Shown here one piece after another: positions 48,086 through 56,336 of a stretch of 64,000 bases of DNA. Where the stretch lies: contig NZ_CP097463.1 of assembly GCF_027247405.1 (NCBI RefSeq), forward strand, positions 3,038,001 through 3,102,000, in the 5' to 3' direction. The DNA comes from Jatrophihabitans cynanchi (GTDB lineage Bacteria; Actinomycetota; Actinomycetes; Mycobacteriales; Jatrophihabitantaceae). The notes beneath the pieces were generated by a model, which saw nothing but the letters and a program-made list of their open reading frames with translations, searched no databases and was not told the origin of the DNA. The first letter of the stretch is position 1. Each line of letters begins with the position of its first letter. The position numbers and the translations under genes were made by a program.

Positions 48086-49018
48086 ATGACCCTGCTCGAC
48101 GACCGTCCCCCCGCCGCACCGAAACCGGTGTTCGAGGGGACCAAGAAGCGCGGCGAGCAGACCGCGCTGTACCTGTTCGTCATCGTGCCGTTCCTGGCCT
48201 TCCTCGCCGCGATCCCGGTCGCGTGGGGCTGGGGTCTGGGCTGGACGGACGTCGCGCTCTTCGTCGCCTTCTACGTCGTCAGCGGGCTGGGCATCACCGT
48301 CGGGTACCACCGGCTCTTCACGCACGGGTCGTTCAAGGCGAACCGGTCGCTGCGCATCGCGCTGGCGATCGCGGGCTCGCTGGCGATCGAGGGCCCGGTG
48401 ATCCGCTGGGTCGCCGACCACCGCCGGCACCACGCCTACAGCGACCGCGAAGGCGACCCGCACTCGCCCTGGCGCTACGGCGAGACGCTACCTGCCCTGC
48501 TGAAGGGCCTCGGCTACGCGCACATCGGCTGGATGTTCGACGAGCTGCACACCAACCGCGAGAAGTACACGCCCGACCTGCTGGCCGACCGCGACATCGC
48601 CCGGGTGGACCGGCTGTTCCCGCTGTGGTTGGCGGGCTCGCTGCTCGGGCCGGTGCTGCTGGGCGGGCTGATCAGCTGGTCGTGGACCGGTGCGCTCTCG
48701 GCGTTCTTCTGGGCGTCACTGGTGCGGATCTTCCTGCTGCACCACGTCACGTGGTCGATCAACTCGATCTGCCACGCGATCGGGCAGCGGCCGTTCAACG
48801 CCCGCGACAAGAGCACCAACTTCTGGCCGCTCGCGATCCTGAGCTTCGGTGAGAGCTGGCACAACATGCACCACGCCGACCCGACTGCCGCCCGGCACGG
48901 GGTGCTGCGCGGGCAGCTGGACGAGTCGGCGCGGGTGATCTGGCTGTTCGAGAAGCTCGGCTGGGCGACGGACGTGCGCTGGCCCAAGCCCGAACGCCTG
49001 GCCAAGCTGAAGGCCTGA
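48086..49018 (+). CDS. Acyl-CoA delta-9 desaturase (DesA3/stearoyl-CoA type)
   Basis: The 310-residue membrane di-iron enzyme has the delta-9 histidine boxes HRLFTH (about 75), HRRHH in DHRRHHAYSDREGDPHSPW (about 112) and HNMHH in ESWHNMHHADPTAARHG (about 257). It inserts a double bond into saturated acyl-CoA to give oleate-type chains, with an external electron donor. GAGGAGG precedes the ATG. A DUF1028 gene follows after 7 bp, so the two may be co-transcribed. Confidence 0.94.
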   Translation: MTLLDDRPPAAPKPVFEGTKKRGEQTALYLFVIVPFLAFLAAIPVAWGWGLGWTDVALFVAFYVVSGLGITVGYHRLFTHGSFKANRSLRIALAIAGSLAIEGPVIRWVADHRRHHAYSDREGDPHSPWRYGETLPALLKGLGYAHIGWMFDELHTNREKYTPDLLADRDIARVDRLFPLWLAGSLLGPVLLGGLISWSWTGALSAFFWASLVRIFLLHHVTWSINSICHAIGQRPFNARDKSTNFWPLAILSFGESWHNMHHADPTAARHGVLRGQLDESARVIWLFEKLGWATDVRWPKPERLAKLKA

Positions 49019-49025
49019 CCGGCTC

Positions 49026-49754
49026 GTGACCTGGTCGATCGTCGCGCTGGACGCGGACACCGGCGCGTTCGGCGCGGTCGTGGCGACCCGGTTCCTGGCC
49101 GCTGCCGGCCTGTGCCTCGCTGTCGAGTCCGGCGTGGGTGCCGTGGCCACGCAGGCCACGATCAACCCGACGTACGGCCCGCGCGGGCTGCGGCTGCTGC
49201 GCGAGGGCCGCGCGCCGGACGAGGCGCTCGCCGAGCTCATCGCGCCCGACGGCGGTCGGGACCACCGGCAGGTCCAGCTGGTCGGGGTCGGGGGCCGGAC
49301 CGCGGCCCACACCGGCCCGGCGTGCCACGACTGGTCGGGCCACCGTGCGGGCCAGGGTGTCGGCGTCGCGGGGAACCTGCTGGCCGGCCCGGAGGTCGTG
49401 CGCGCCACGCTCGCTGCGTACGAGAGCGCGGCGACGCAGCCGTTCGCGGACCGGCTGCTGGCGGCGATGCGTGCCGGGCAGCAGGCGGGCGGCGACGCGC
49501 GTGGGCAGCAGTCGGCGGGGATCGTGATCTACGGGACCGAGGACTATCCGGACCTGTCGCTGCGCGTCGACGACCATCCGGCGCCGCTCGAGGAACTGCG
49601 CCGCCTCTACGACCTGTGGCTGGTCGAGTTCGCCGCCGCGCGCAAGTACATGGCCACGCGCAGCGACCCGACCGGCGGGTACGACGACGCCGTCATCGAA
49701 GCCGAGGTGCAGCGCCGCATCGCCGATCCCCGCGCGCGAGTGTTCCCGGTCTGA
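49026..49754 (+). CDS. DUF1028 family protein (Ntn-hydrolase-like)
   Basis: The 242-residue protein matches the DUF1028 pattern: TWSIVALDADTGAFGAVVATRF, AVESGVGAVATQATINPTYGPRGLRLL and GVGVAGNLLAG, with RGQQSAGIVIYG. The family has an Ntn-hydrolase-like fold with unproven activity and often sits beside amidohydrolase, RidA and peptide-transport genes. That fits the following region. The GTG at 49026 follows the desaturase by 7 bp. Confidence 0.85.
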   Translation: MTWSIVALDADTGAFGAVVATRFLAAAGLCLAVESGVGAVATQATINPTYGPRGLRLLREGRAPDEALAELIAPDGGRDHRQVQLVGVGGRTAAHTGPACHDWSGHRAGQGVGVAGNLLAGPEVVRATLAAYESAATQPFADRLLAAMRAGQQAGGDARGQQSAGIVIYGTEDYPDLSLRVDDHPAPLEELRRLYDLWLVEFAAARKYMATRSDPTGGYDDAVIEAEVQRRIADPRARVFPV

Positions 49755-49767
49755 CGACCTGGGCCGG

Positions 49768-50892
49768 CTACCGGTCGAGCACGGCTGTGGCCGCCTCGAC
49801 CGTGCGCTGCCAGATGCGGCTGCCAGGGTCGATGACGGTGAAGTGATCGCCGTCGTCCTCGATCAGTTCCACCTCGTCGCCGCCGGCCGCCGCGGCGCGC
49901 ACGTAGCGCCGGCTCATCTCGCGCAGGTCGGGGCTGTCCGAGCGGCCGATCACGACCAGTTGCGGCACGCCGATGGGCACCCGCTCGATCGGTGACGCGG
50001 CGGCGTAGCGCTGCGGCAGCTGCTCCGGCGTGCCGCCGAGTGCCGCAGGCACGGCGCCGTTGCCCAGGTCACGGCGGTGCGTCTCGAGCAGGTCGACGAG
50101 GCCGGCCAGCTGCACCACCAGCGTCGGCCGCACGGCTCCGCCGTCCGCGGCGACCTGCACGGCCAGCTGGCCGCCGGCCGAGTGGCCGACGAGAGCGACC
50201 CGGTCGGCGTCGACCCCGAACCGTGCCGACAGCTCGCGCACGTGATCGAGCGCGGCCCGCACGTCGGTCAAGGTGGCGTCCCAACCGTGCCGGTCCGGCG
50301 GCCGGTACTCGACGTTCCAGCCGGCCATGCCTCGTTCGGCGACGTCGGCGGCCAGGGCGTCCATCAGGTCAAGCTGCCAGCGTGAGCGCCAGAACCCGCC
50401 GTGCAGCAGGACGACGATGCCGGCGGCGGACGGGCGGTCGGGCAGCCACAGGTCACCGAACTGATCCGGGCCGGGGCCGTAGCGCACCCGCTCGATCGGC
50501 CGGCGCGCGCGGTGGCAGATCGTCCGGAGCGCCCAGCGCACCCCGTCGATGCCGCGACCCTGGATGTGGGCCAGCAGGCCGGGCGAGGCGTCCGGCTCGC
50601 ACAGCGTCAGATCCACGCGCAGCGTCCAGGGCACGACCTCGCGGGGCAGTGCGGCCAGGTGCGCAGTGTCCGGCGCGGTGACCACGATGAGCGGCACGCC
50701 GTCCTCGCGTGCGGCCCGCGCCGCATCGAGCACGCCGTCCGGGACGGAACCCCACCGCACCTCGACGGTCGTGCCCAACGCGCGTGCCTCGTCGGCGGCG
50801 AACTCCTCGAACAGTGCCTCATCGACCGGCTGCCGCTGGGCCAGGATCCGCACGTGCCTCACCGGCGATCCGGCCGGGGACGGCGCGGTCAA
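49768..50892 (-). CDS. Alpha/beta hydrolase with an N-terminal AroQ-like domain
   Basis: The C-terminal 240 residues are an alpha/beta hydrolase: oxyanion LLHGGFWR, nucleophile GHSAGG, acid near IGRSDSPD and His in DDGDHFTVID; the HGGFW form is like kynurenine formamidases and BAAT-type esterases. The first 125 residues follow the order of type II dehydroquinate dehydratase (AroQ): RILAQRQPVDE, TVEVRWGS, LIVVTAPDTAHLAAL, WTLRVDLT and GRGIDGVRWALRTI. The AroQ catalytic Tyr, Asn and His positions are not conserved. The TTG at 50892 overlaps the amidohydrolase stop by 4 bp. Confidence 0.72.
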   Translation of the reverse strand: MTAPSPAGSPVRHVRILAQRQPVDEALFEEFAADEARALGTTVEVRWGSVPDGVLDAARAAREDGVPLIVVTAPDTAHLAALPREVVPWTLRVDLTLCEPDASPGLLAHIQGRGIDGVRWALRTICHRARRPIERVRYGPGPDQFGDLWLPDRPSAAGIVVLLHGGFWRSRWQLDLMDALAADVAERGMAGWNVEYRPPDRHGWDATLTDVRAALDHVRELSARFGVDADRVALVGHSAGGQLAVQVAADGGAVRPTLVVQLAGLVDLLETHRRDLGNGAVPAALGGTPEQLPQRYAAASPIERVPIGVPQLVVIGRSDSPDLREMSRRYVRAAAAGGDEVELIEDDGDHFTVIDPGSRIWQRTVEAATAVLDR

Positions 50893-52121
50893 GCGCGCAG
50901 GCCGGTGCGGTCGTCGCGGACGACCTCGCCGCCCTTCATCACCCAGCGCAGTGACCGGAGCGCCGACACGTCCTGCGTCGGATCGGTGTCCATCGCGATC
51001 AGGTCGGCGTACTTGCCCGGTTCGACGGTGCCGAGCTGCTCGTCGGCGCCGAGCCAGCGGGCCGGCACGATCGTCGCCGCGCGCAACGCCTCGACCGGAG
51101 CCAGCCCGAACGCTGCCATGTGCTCGAGTTCGCGCACCGTGGCCGTGGTGCCTTCGGTCGGCTGGAACGGCGGCATGTCGCTGCCCAGCATCAGCTCGAC
51201 GCCGGCGGCAAGCGCCAGTCGGTAGCTCTCGACGTGCCGCTCGCCCGCGCCGAGCGAGCGCTGCTGCATCCACTCCGGGACGCCGAGCGAGTCGAAGAAG
51301 TCCTTGCAGCGCGTGACGATCAGGGTCGGGACGAGGCTGGTGCCGTTCTCGGCCATCAGCTTCACGACCGGCTCGGTCAGCTGGTAGCCGTGCTCGACGC
51401 AGTCCAGGCCGAGCCGCACCGCCTGCTCGATGATCGGTGCCGGCCCGGCGTGCGCGGTGACCTTGCGGCCCCAGGCGTGCGCGGTCTCGATGACCGCGGC
51501 GATCTCGTCACCGGTGAGCTGCGGGGTGTCGATCGCCTCGTGCTCGCCGGCGATACCGCCGGAGATCATCACCTTGATCAGGTCGGCGCCCGCGCTGATC
51601 TGGGCACGCGTGCCGCGGCGGAACGCGTCGGCGCCGTCGCACTCGAGCGTGTCGCTGCCCTCGTGCCCGTGGCCGCCGGTGCAGACCAGCGCGCGGCCGG
51701 CGGTGAAGATGCGCGGCCCGCTCGTCCAGCCGGCGTCGATGGCCGCCCGGAGGGCGAACTCGGCGTGGGCCTTCTCGGCGACGCAGCGCACCGTGGTGAC
51801 GCCCGAATGCAGCGTGCGGCGCGCCCCGGAGGCCATGTACAGCGCGAGCGAGTGGGGCGACATCCGGCTGACCGCATCGCCGCCGGGCCCGGGCAGCGAC
51901 AACGACAGGTGCGTGTGCATGTTCAGCAGCCCGGCCATCACGTAGCCGCCGCCGAGGTCGACCTCGCGCGCGCTGTCCGGCGCCGCCGCCCGCACGCCGG
52001 CCTCCGGCCCGACGGCGAGGATCCGCCCGTCGCGCACCGCGACGGCGCCCGCGTACGGCCGGTCCTGCACGCCGTCGAAGACGTGGCAGTTGCGCACGAT
52101 GGTGGTTGCCGATCCGGTCAC
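50889..52121 (-). CDS. Metal-dependent amidohydrolase (imidazolonepropionase/prolidase-like)
   Basis: The 410-residue TIM-barrel amidohydrolase has the metal motif HTHLSLS (about 69), carbamate-Lys region LIKVMISGG (about 184), KVTAHAG and VEHGYQL histidines, and the Asp in LMLGSDMPPFQP (about 319). This set is shared by imidazolonepropionase-like enzymes and Xaa-Pro/Xaa-Arg dipeptidases. An AGGAG site precedes the GTG. It overlaps the alpha/beta hydrolase gene and is divergent from the MDMPI/DUF885 genes across an AT-rich control region. Confidence 0.88.
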   Translation of the reverse strand: MTGSATTIVRNCHVFDGVQDRPYAGAVAVRDGRILAVGPEAGVRAAAPDSAREVDLGGGYVMAGLLNMHTHLSLSLPGPGGDAVSRMSPHSLALYMASGARRTLHSGVTTVRCVAEKAHAEFALRAAIDAGWTSGPRIFTAGRALVCTGGHGHEGSDTLECDGADAFRRGTRAQISAGADLIKVMISGGIAGEHEAIDTPQLTGDEIAAVIETAHAWGRKVTAHAGPAPIIEQAVRLGLDCVEHGYQLTEPVVKLMAENGTSLVPTLIVTRCKDFFDSLGVPEWMQQRSLGAGERHVESYRLALAAGVELMLGSDMPPFQPTEGTTATVRELEHMAAFGLAPVEALRAATIVPARWLGADEQLGTVEPGKYADLIAMDTDPTQDVSALRSLRWVMKGGEVVRDDRTGLRA

Positions 52122-52265
52122 GCTCGCTCCTGGCGGTCGATGGTCGGGGGTGTTCAGCGCTGTTCAATATAGACGAACGCTGTTCACCATAGCTATATTG
52201 ACGGCGGATGGACCGTGCCGCCCAGTGTGCCGCGGTCGCGAGGCACGGACGAGGAGTACCGACGC
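52122..52265. promoter_or_regulatory. Divergent control region with direct and inverted repeats
   Basis: The region holds CAATATAG (52165) and CTATATTG (52193), perfect 8-bp inverted arms 20 bp apart. It also holds a direct repeat CGCTGTTCA-NN-ATAG at 52158 and 52178, exactly 20 bp apart, and a third TGTTCA at 52151. The core CGAAC-GCT-GTTC (52174-52185) matches the palindrome in the ABC-operon promoter at 54682. This points to co-regulation of the amidohydrolase side and the transport side. TATATT elements on both strands are possible -10 boxes. Confidence 0.65.
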
Positions 52266-53027
52266 GTGAGCGCAGCAGCCGACATGCTCGAGGTGGACGC
52301 GTTCTTGCAGACCCTGGACCAGACGCCGCCGAACGCGGTCACCGCCTGCCGGGGCTGGACGACGCACGAGTTGATCGCCCACCTTGCCTCCGGAGCCGAC
52401 GCCTTCGCCGCCCAGGTCGAGGCGCATCTCGAGGGCCGCACCGTGCCGGAGTTCGGCGCGTGGGACGTCCGCGAACCGCCGTACCGCGCGATGGACGACG
52501 CGGTGCTGCGCCGCCGGCTGCAGGCCGGCGAGCGGCGGATGACGGCGGCGTTCGAGGCGATGCTCGCCGCCGACCCGCAGGTGGCCGTGCCCGAGGTGGG
52601 CTGGGGGCTGCCGGTGGCCGAACTGGTCACCCACATGCGGCAGGAGTTCGCGATCCACCGCTGGGACCTGGTCGGCGACGACGAGCTGGGGCTGGAACTG
52701 CTCGGCCGCCAGTACCTGACGGAGCACTCGGTGCGGCTGCTCGGCGATTCGCTGCTGGGCGGGCTGCGGCAGGACCCGGCGCCGAACGAGCCGTTGCGGG
52801 TGCGGATCCGGTGCGCGAGCCTGGCCGACCTCGTCGTCCGGGTCGGCGAGGGGACCGGTGCGTTGACGATGGAACCGCAGGACGAGTCGGCACACGTGGT
52901 GGAGACCGATCCGGCCGCGCGCCTGCTGCTGCTCTGGGGCCGCCGCCCGACCGATGCCGGCCGCGTCCGCAGCTCCCTCGCGCCCGAACAGCTGGCTCGG
53001 CTGCAGACCGTGCTGACCGGATACTGA
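52266..53027 (+). CDS. MDMPI/DinB-like (TIGR03083-type) protein
   Basis: The 253-residue protein has an N-terminal DinB-like four-helix bundle (VDAFLQTLDQTPPNAVTACRGW, ELIAHLASGADAFAAQVEAHL) with candidate metal ligands His 36-37 region and EFAIHRWDL, then a C-terminal SCP2-like beta domain. The family includes mycothiol-dependent maleylpyruvate isomerase and other mycothiol transferases. The GTG at 52266 has a GAGGAG site nine bases upstream; another GTG at 52215 is in frame. A DUF885 gene follows after 5 bp. Confidence 0.82.
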   Translation: MSAAADMLEVDAFLQTLDQTPPNAVTACRGWTTHELIAHLASGADAFAAQVEAHLEGRTVPEFGAWDVREPPYRAMDDAVLRRRLQAGERRMTAAFEAMLAADPQVAVPEVGWGLPVAELVTHMRQEFAIHRWDLVGDDELGLELLGRQYLTEHSVRLLGDSLLGGLRQDPAPNEPLRVRIRCASLADLVVRVGEGTGALTMEPQDESAHVVETDPAARLLLLWGRRPTDAGRVRSSLAPEQLARLQTVLTGY

Positions 53028-53032
53028 GCGCG

Positions 53033-54652
53033 GTGAGCGACGCGCTGCACCCGTACGTCGAGTTCGTCTTCGACGCCGACCCGATCCTCGCCTCCGGGCA
53101 GGGTGACACGCGCGGCCGCACCCGGCTCGGCGACATCGAGCCGGAAGCCTTCGCGGCGCAGGACGAGACCCGCGCGCGGCTGCTCGCCGAGGCCGAGGCG
53201 GCCGCGCCCGCCGAGGCGGGCACCGTCGAGCGGCTCGAGCAGCAGGTGCTGCTGACCGAGTTGCGCACGACGTGTCACCGCAGTGAGACCGAGGCCACCT
53301 GGCGGCGCGCACCCTACTGGTACGCCGAGCGGCTCGGTGCGGCGATCGGCGCGCTGATGAGCTCGGACGGCGACCCGGACGCTGCCGAGGCGCTGCTCGC
53401 CCGGCTGCGCGCGATCCCGGGCTACTGCGCGCAGGCGCAACGCAACCTGTCGACCGACACGCCGCAGCTGTGGGCCGAACTGGGGCTCAGCAGTGCGCGC
53501 GGGCTGGAGCAGTTCCTCGGCCGCGCCGTGGCGGGATACGCGCAAACGCGGCCCGGCACGCTCGGTGACGAGATCGCCGCTGCCGCCACTGCCGCGGCAC
53601 AGGCCGCAGCGGACTTCGCCGTGTTCGTCGCGGAACTCGCCGGCCGGGCCGCCGGGTCGTGGGCGTGCGGCCGCGAGCAGTTCGACTTCCTGCTTCGCAC
53701 CTACCACCACCTGGATCTGGACGCCGCCGGGCTGGCCGAACTCGGTCGCGAACTGGTCGAGCGCGAACGCGCCGCACTGCAGCGGCTGGCCGCCGAGATC
53801 GACCCGGGCACCAGCTGGCAGGCGCAGATCGACCGGATCAAGGACTGGCATCCGCAGCCGCCGCAGTTCCTGCGGACGTACGAGGACGCGATGCGCCGAG
53901 CGCGCGAGCACACCCGCGAGCACGACCTGATCACGCTGCCCGAGGGCGAGGTGTGCGAGCTCGACTGGGTGCCGGAGTTCCGGCGCGACGGTTTGCCACT
54001 GGGCGAGATGTCGCCGAGCCCGCCGTTCGCCCCCGGTCTGCGCAGCGGTTTCCTGATCACGCCCGGCGACGACGGCGAGGACGCCGCACGGCGGCGTGAA
54101 CACATGCGGGACAACTGCTTCGTGTTCGCGACCTCGATCGCGGGACACGAGACCTACCCCGGTCATCACGTGCAGTACGTGCACCACAAGCTCGGGACGC
54201 CGCGCGGGTCGATCCGGCGGTACTTCAGCACCCCGCAGTTCGTCGAGGGCTGGGGCCTGTACGTCGAGGACGTGCTCGAGCAGACCGGCTTCATGGCCGA
54301 CGACCGGGTGCGGCTGTTCAAGCAGCGCAATGCCCTGTGGCGGGCGCTGCGCGTGGTCGTCGACGTCGGCCTGCACACCGGCACGACCAGCCTGCCGGCG
54401 GCCACCGAACTGATGCAGCGCGAGGCGGGCATGGATCCGCACCTGGCCGCCGGCGAGGTGCGCCGGTATGCCCGGCACGACAACCCGACGTACCCGTCCT
54501 CGTACGCGCTCGGCCGCGACCTGATCCACCGGCTCCGGGCAGAGCACGAACGGGCGCGGGGCAGCGCGTTCACGTTGCGCACCTTCCACGACTGGCTGCT
54601 GTCCTTCGGCTCGCCGCCCGTCCCGCTGCTCGCGCAGCTGCATCTCGGTTGA
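53033..54652 (+). CDS. DUF885 metallopeptidase-like protein (first copy)
   Basis: The 539-residue, mostly helical protein has the DUF885 zinc motif HETYPGHHVQYVH (about residues 370-382) and TPQFVEGWGLYVEDVLEQTGFM after it, the HExxxGHH..E arrangement expected of a gluzincin-like carboxypeptidase. The start is a GTG 5 bp after the MDMPI-like stop. Family members are poorly characterised; peptidase activity on small or modified peptides is inferred. The stop codon overlaps the -35 of the ABC operon promoter. Confidence 0.88.
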   Translation: MSDALHPYVEFVFDADPILASGQGDTRGRTRLGDIEPEAFAAQDETRARLLAEAEAAAPAEAGTVERLEQQVLLTELRTTCHRSETEATWRRAPYWYAERLGAAIGALMSSDGDPDAAEALLARLRAIPGYCAQAQRNLSTDTPQLWAELGLSSARGLEQFLGRAVAGYAQTRPGTLGDEIAAAATAAAQAAADFAVFVAELAGRAAGSWACGREQFDFLLRTYHHLDLDAAGLAELGRELVERERAALQRLAAEIDPGTSWQAQIDRIKDWHPQPPQFLRTYEDAMRRAREHTREHDLITLPEGEVCELDWVPEFRRDGLPLGEMSPSPPFAPGLRSGFLITPGDDGEDAARRREHMRDNCFVFATSIAGHETYPGHHVQYVHHKLGTPRGSIRRYFSTPQFVEGWGLYVEDVLEQTGFMADDRVRLFKQRNALWRALRVVVDVGLHTGTTSLPAATELMQREAGMDPHLAAGEVRRYARHDNPTYPSSYALGRDLIHRLRAEHERARGSAFTLRTFHDWLLSFGSPPVPLLAQLHLG

Positions 54653-54678
54653 CGCGGCCCGCTCGCTGCGTTTAGTGT
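54649..54678 (+). promoter_or_regulatory. Promoter of the ABC transporter operon (TTGACG, N18, TAGTGT)
   Basis: TTGACG (54649-54654) and TAGTGT (54673-54678) are 18 bp apart. The -10 lies inside a symmetric operator, so a bound protein would block transcription start. An AAGGAG ribosome-binding site (54731) precedes the ATG at 54741. Confidence 0.6.
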
Positions 54679-54702
54679 CACCGAACGTTGTTCGTCAACA
54701 CT
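54674..54702. promoter_or_regulatory. 29-bp symmetric operator AGTGT-N3-CGAAC-GTT-GTTCG-N3-ACACT
   Basis: Both pairs of arms (AGTGT/ACACT and CGAAC/GTTCG) are perfect and share the centre at 54688. The site covers the -10 and the expected transcription start of the ABC operon. Its core CGAAC-GYT-GTTC recurs at 52174-52185. The XRE-cupin protein encoded in the operon is a natural candidate for the repressor. Confidence 0.65.
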
Positions 54703-54740
54703 GAATCTGCGGCCAGCCCGCATTGGCCCGAAGGAGCACC

Positions 54741-56336
54741 ATGACCGGTCGGTTGATCCGGCGCGTCACCGTCGCAGCTGTGGCAGCTCTCGGCGTCGCA
54801 GCGCTCGCCGCCTGCAGCAGTGAGGACTCCGGCGGCAACGGCGGCAGCTCGACGCTGACGGTCGACACGTCGTTCGTGGTCAAGAGCCTGGACCCGGGCG
54901 CGGTCTACGAGCCCACCGGCAACGTCATCGTCCACGCGCTCTACGACACCCTGGTCACCTTCGACGGCTCGGACATCTCCAAGCCGGTCCCTGACCTGGC
55001 CAAGTCGTACACAGCCGCACCGGACGGCAAGAGCTTCACCTTCGTGCTGCGTGACGACGCCGTCTTCAACGACGGCTCCAAGGTCACTGCCGCGGACGTG
55101 GTGTTCAGCCTCAACCGGCTCAAGAACCTCAAGGGCAGTGCCGCCGCGATCGTCAAGGACCTGAGCGCGAGTGCGACGGACGAGCACACCGTCGTCGTGA
55201 CCAGCGCGGTGCTGAACCCGAACGTGCCCACGATCCTGGCCGAACCGTACGCCGGCATCCTCAGTGCCAAGCTGGCCAAGCAGCACGGCGGCGAGGACGG
55301 CCCCGACGCGAGCAAGACCGACAAGCTCGGCAGCTACCTGAACACCGCGACGGTCGGCAGCGGGCCGTACCGGATCGAGTCCTTCGACGCCGCCTCGCGG
55401 ATCGTGCTGACGGCGAACGACAAGTACTGGGGCAACAAGCCGGCGTTCAAGCGCGTCGTGTTCCAGAACATGGACGTCCAGAACCAGAAGCTGACGATGT
55501 CCAAGCAGCCCAAGTCCGAGATCGCGCTCGACCTCGCAGGCGACTCGCTGTCCGGCCTGCCGGGCGCGCTGCAGCAGTCCGGCAGCGCGGACTCCTACTA
55601 CCAGCTGCGGTTGCACGCCGACCCGGCCGTCAGCGAGGTGACGTCCAACCGCGACTGGGTGAACGCCCTGCAGGCCGCGCTGGACTACAAGGGACTGGCC
55701 GCGCTGTTCGGCTCCTCCGGCGTCCCGGCTGCCGGGATCGTGCCGACCGCCTACGCCGGCGCGCTGCCCGAGTCCGAGGCGCAGACGCAGGACCTGGCCA
55801 AGGCCAAGTCGCTCGCCGAGCAGTCCGGTGTCGCATCCAAGTCGGTGAAGCTGCTGTACCCGGCGATCACGTTCGGCGGGGTGGACCTCGGCACCATCGC
55901 GGCGAAGGTGCAGAGCGACGCGGCCAAGGCCGGGTTGAAGATCGAGCTCGACCCGGCGCCGATCGCGTCCTTCCTGGACCAGCGGCGCGGCGGCAAGGTG
56001 GCGTTCAGCTTCAGCCCGCAGCTGCTGGACTACCCGGTGGCAGCCTCCGTCGTCGCCGACCTGATGCCCGGCGGTGGGACGGCCCAAGCTGCCGGGTGGA
56101 CCGCGGACCGCGCCGATCCCGCCACGGTCGCCGCCGCGAACAAGGTGCTGACCGCGCTCGACGCCAAGGAGCAGGTCGCCGCGCTGCAGGACTGGCAGCG
56201 GCTGATGATCAACCACTCGCCGTACATCACCCTCGTCTACAACTCCGGCACCGTCGTCGCGAGCGCCGATCTCAAGGGCGCGGTGTACACCGCCGCCGGC
56301 TGGGTCGTCGACATCGCGGACATCAGCAGCCGTTGA
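54741..56336 (+). CDS. Peptide/nickel-type ABC transporter substrate-binding lipoprotein (family 5)
   Basis: The 531-residue lipoprotein has a signal peptide with lipobox LAAC (mature Cys about 25), then TLTVDTSFVVKSLDPGAVYEPTGNVIVHALYDTL and KVTAADVVFSLNRL, characteristic of SBP_bac_5 (DppA/OppA-type) proteins. It captures a peptide-like or other small ligand outside the membrane. The ATG has an AAGGAG site. The gene is first in an ABC operon and overlaps the permease gene by 4 bp. Ligand identity cannot be read from sequence. Confidence 0.93.
   Translation: MTGRLIRRVTVAAVAALGVAALAACSSEDSGGNGGSSTLTVDTSFVVKSLDPGAVYEPTGNVIVHALYDTLVTFDGSDISKPVPDLAKSYTAAPDGKSFTFVLRDDAVFNDGSKVTAADVVFSLNRLKNLKGSAAAIVKDLSASATDEHTVVVTSAVLNPNVPTILAEPYAGILSAKLAKQHGGEDGPDASKTDKLGSYLNTATVGSGPYRIESFDAASRIVLTANDKYWGNKPAFKRVVFQNMDVQNQKLTMSKQPKSEIALDLAGDSLSGLPGALQQSGSADSYYQLRLHADPAVSEVTSNRDWVNALQAALDYKGLAALFGSSGVPAAGIVPTAYAGALPESEAQTQDLAKAKSLAEQSGVASKSVKLLYPAITFGGVDLGTIAAKVQSDAAKAGLKIELDPAPIASFLDQRRGGKVAFSFSPQLLDYPVAASVVADLMPGGGTAQAAGWTADRADPATVAAANKVLTALDAKEQVAALQDWQRLMINHSPYITLVYNSGTVVASADLKGAVYTAAGWVVDIADISSR

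Noticed and set aside
52208-53032. Long N-terminal extension of the first DUF885 protein in the same frame
   Set aside because: It overlaps the MDMPI-like gene in another frame and has no family similarity; the GTG at 53033 gives the expected start.
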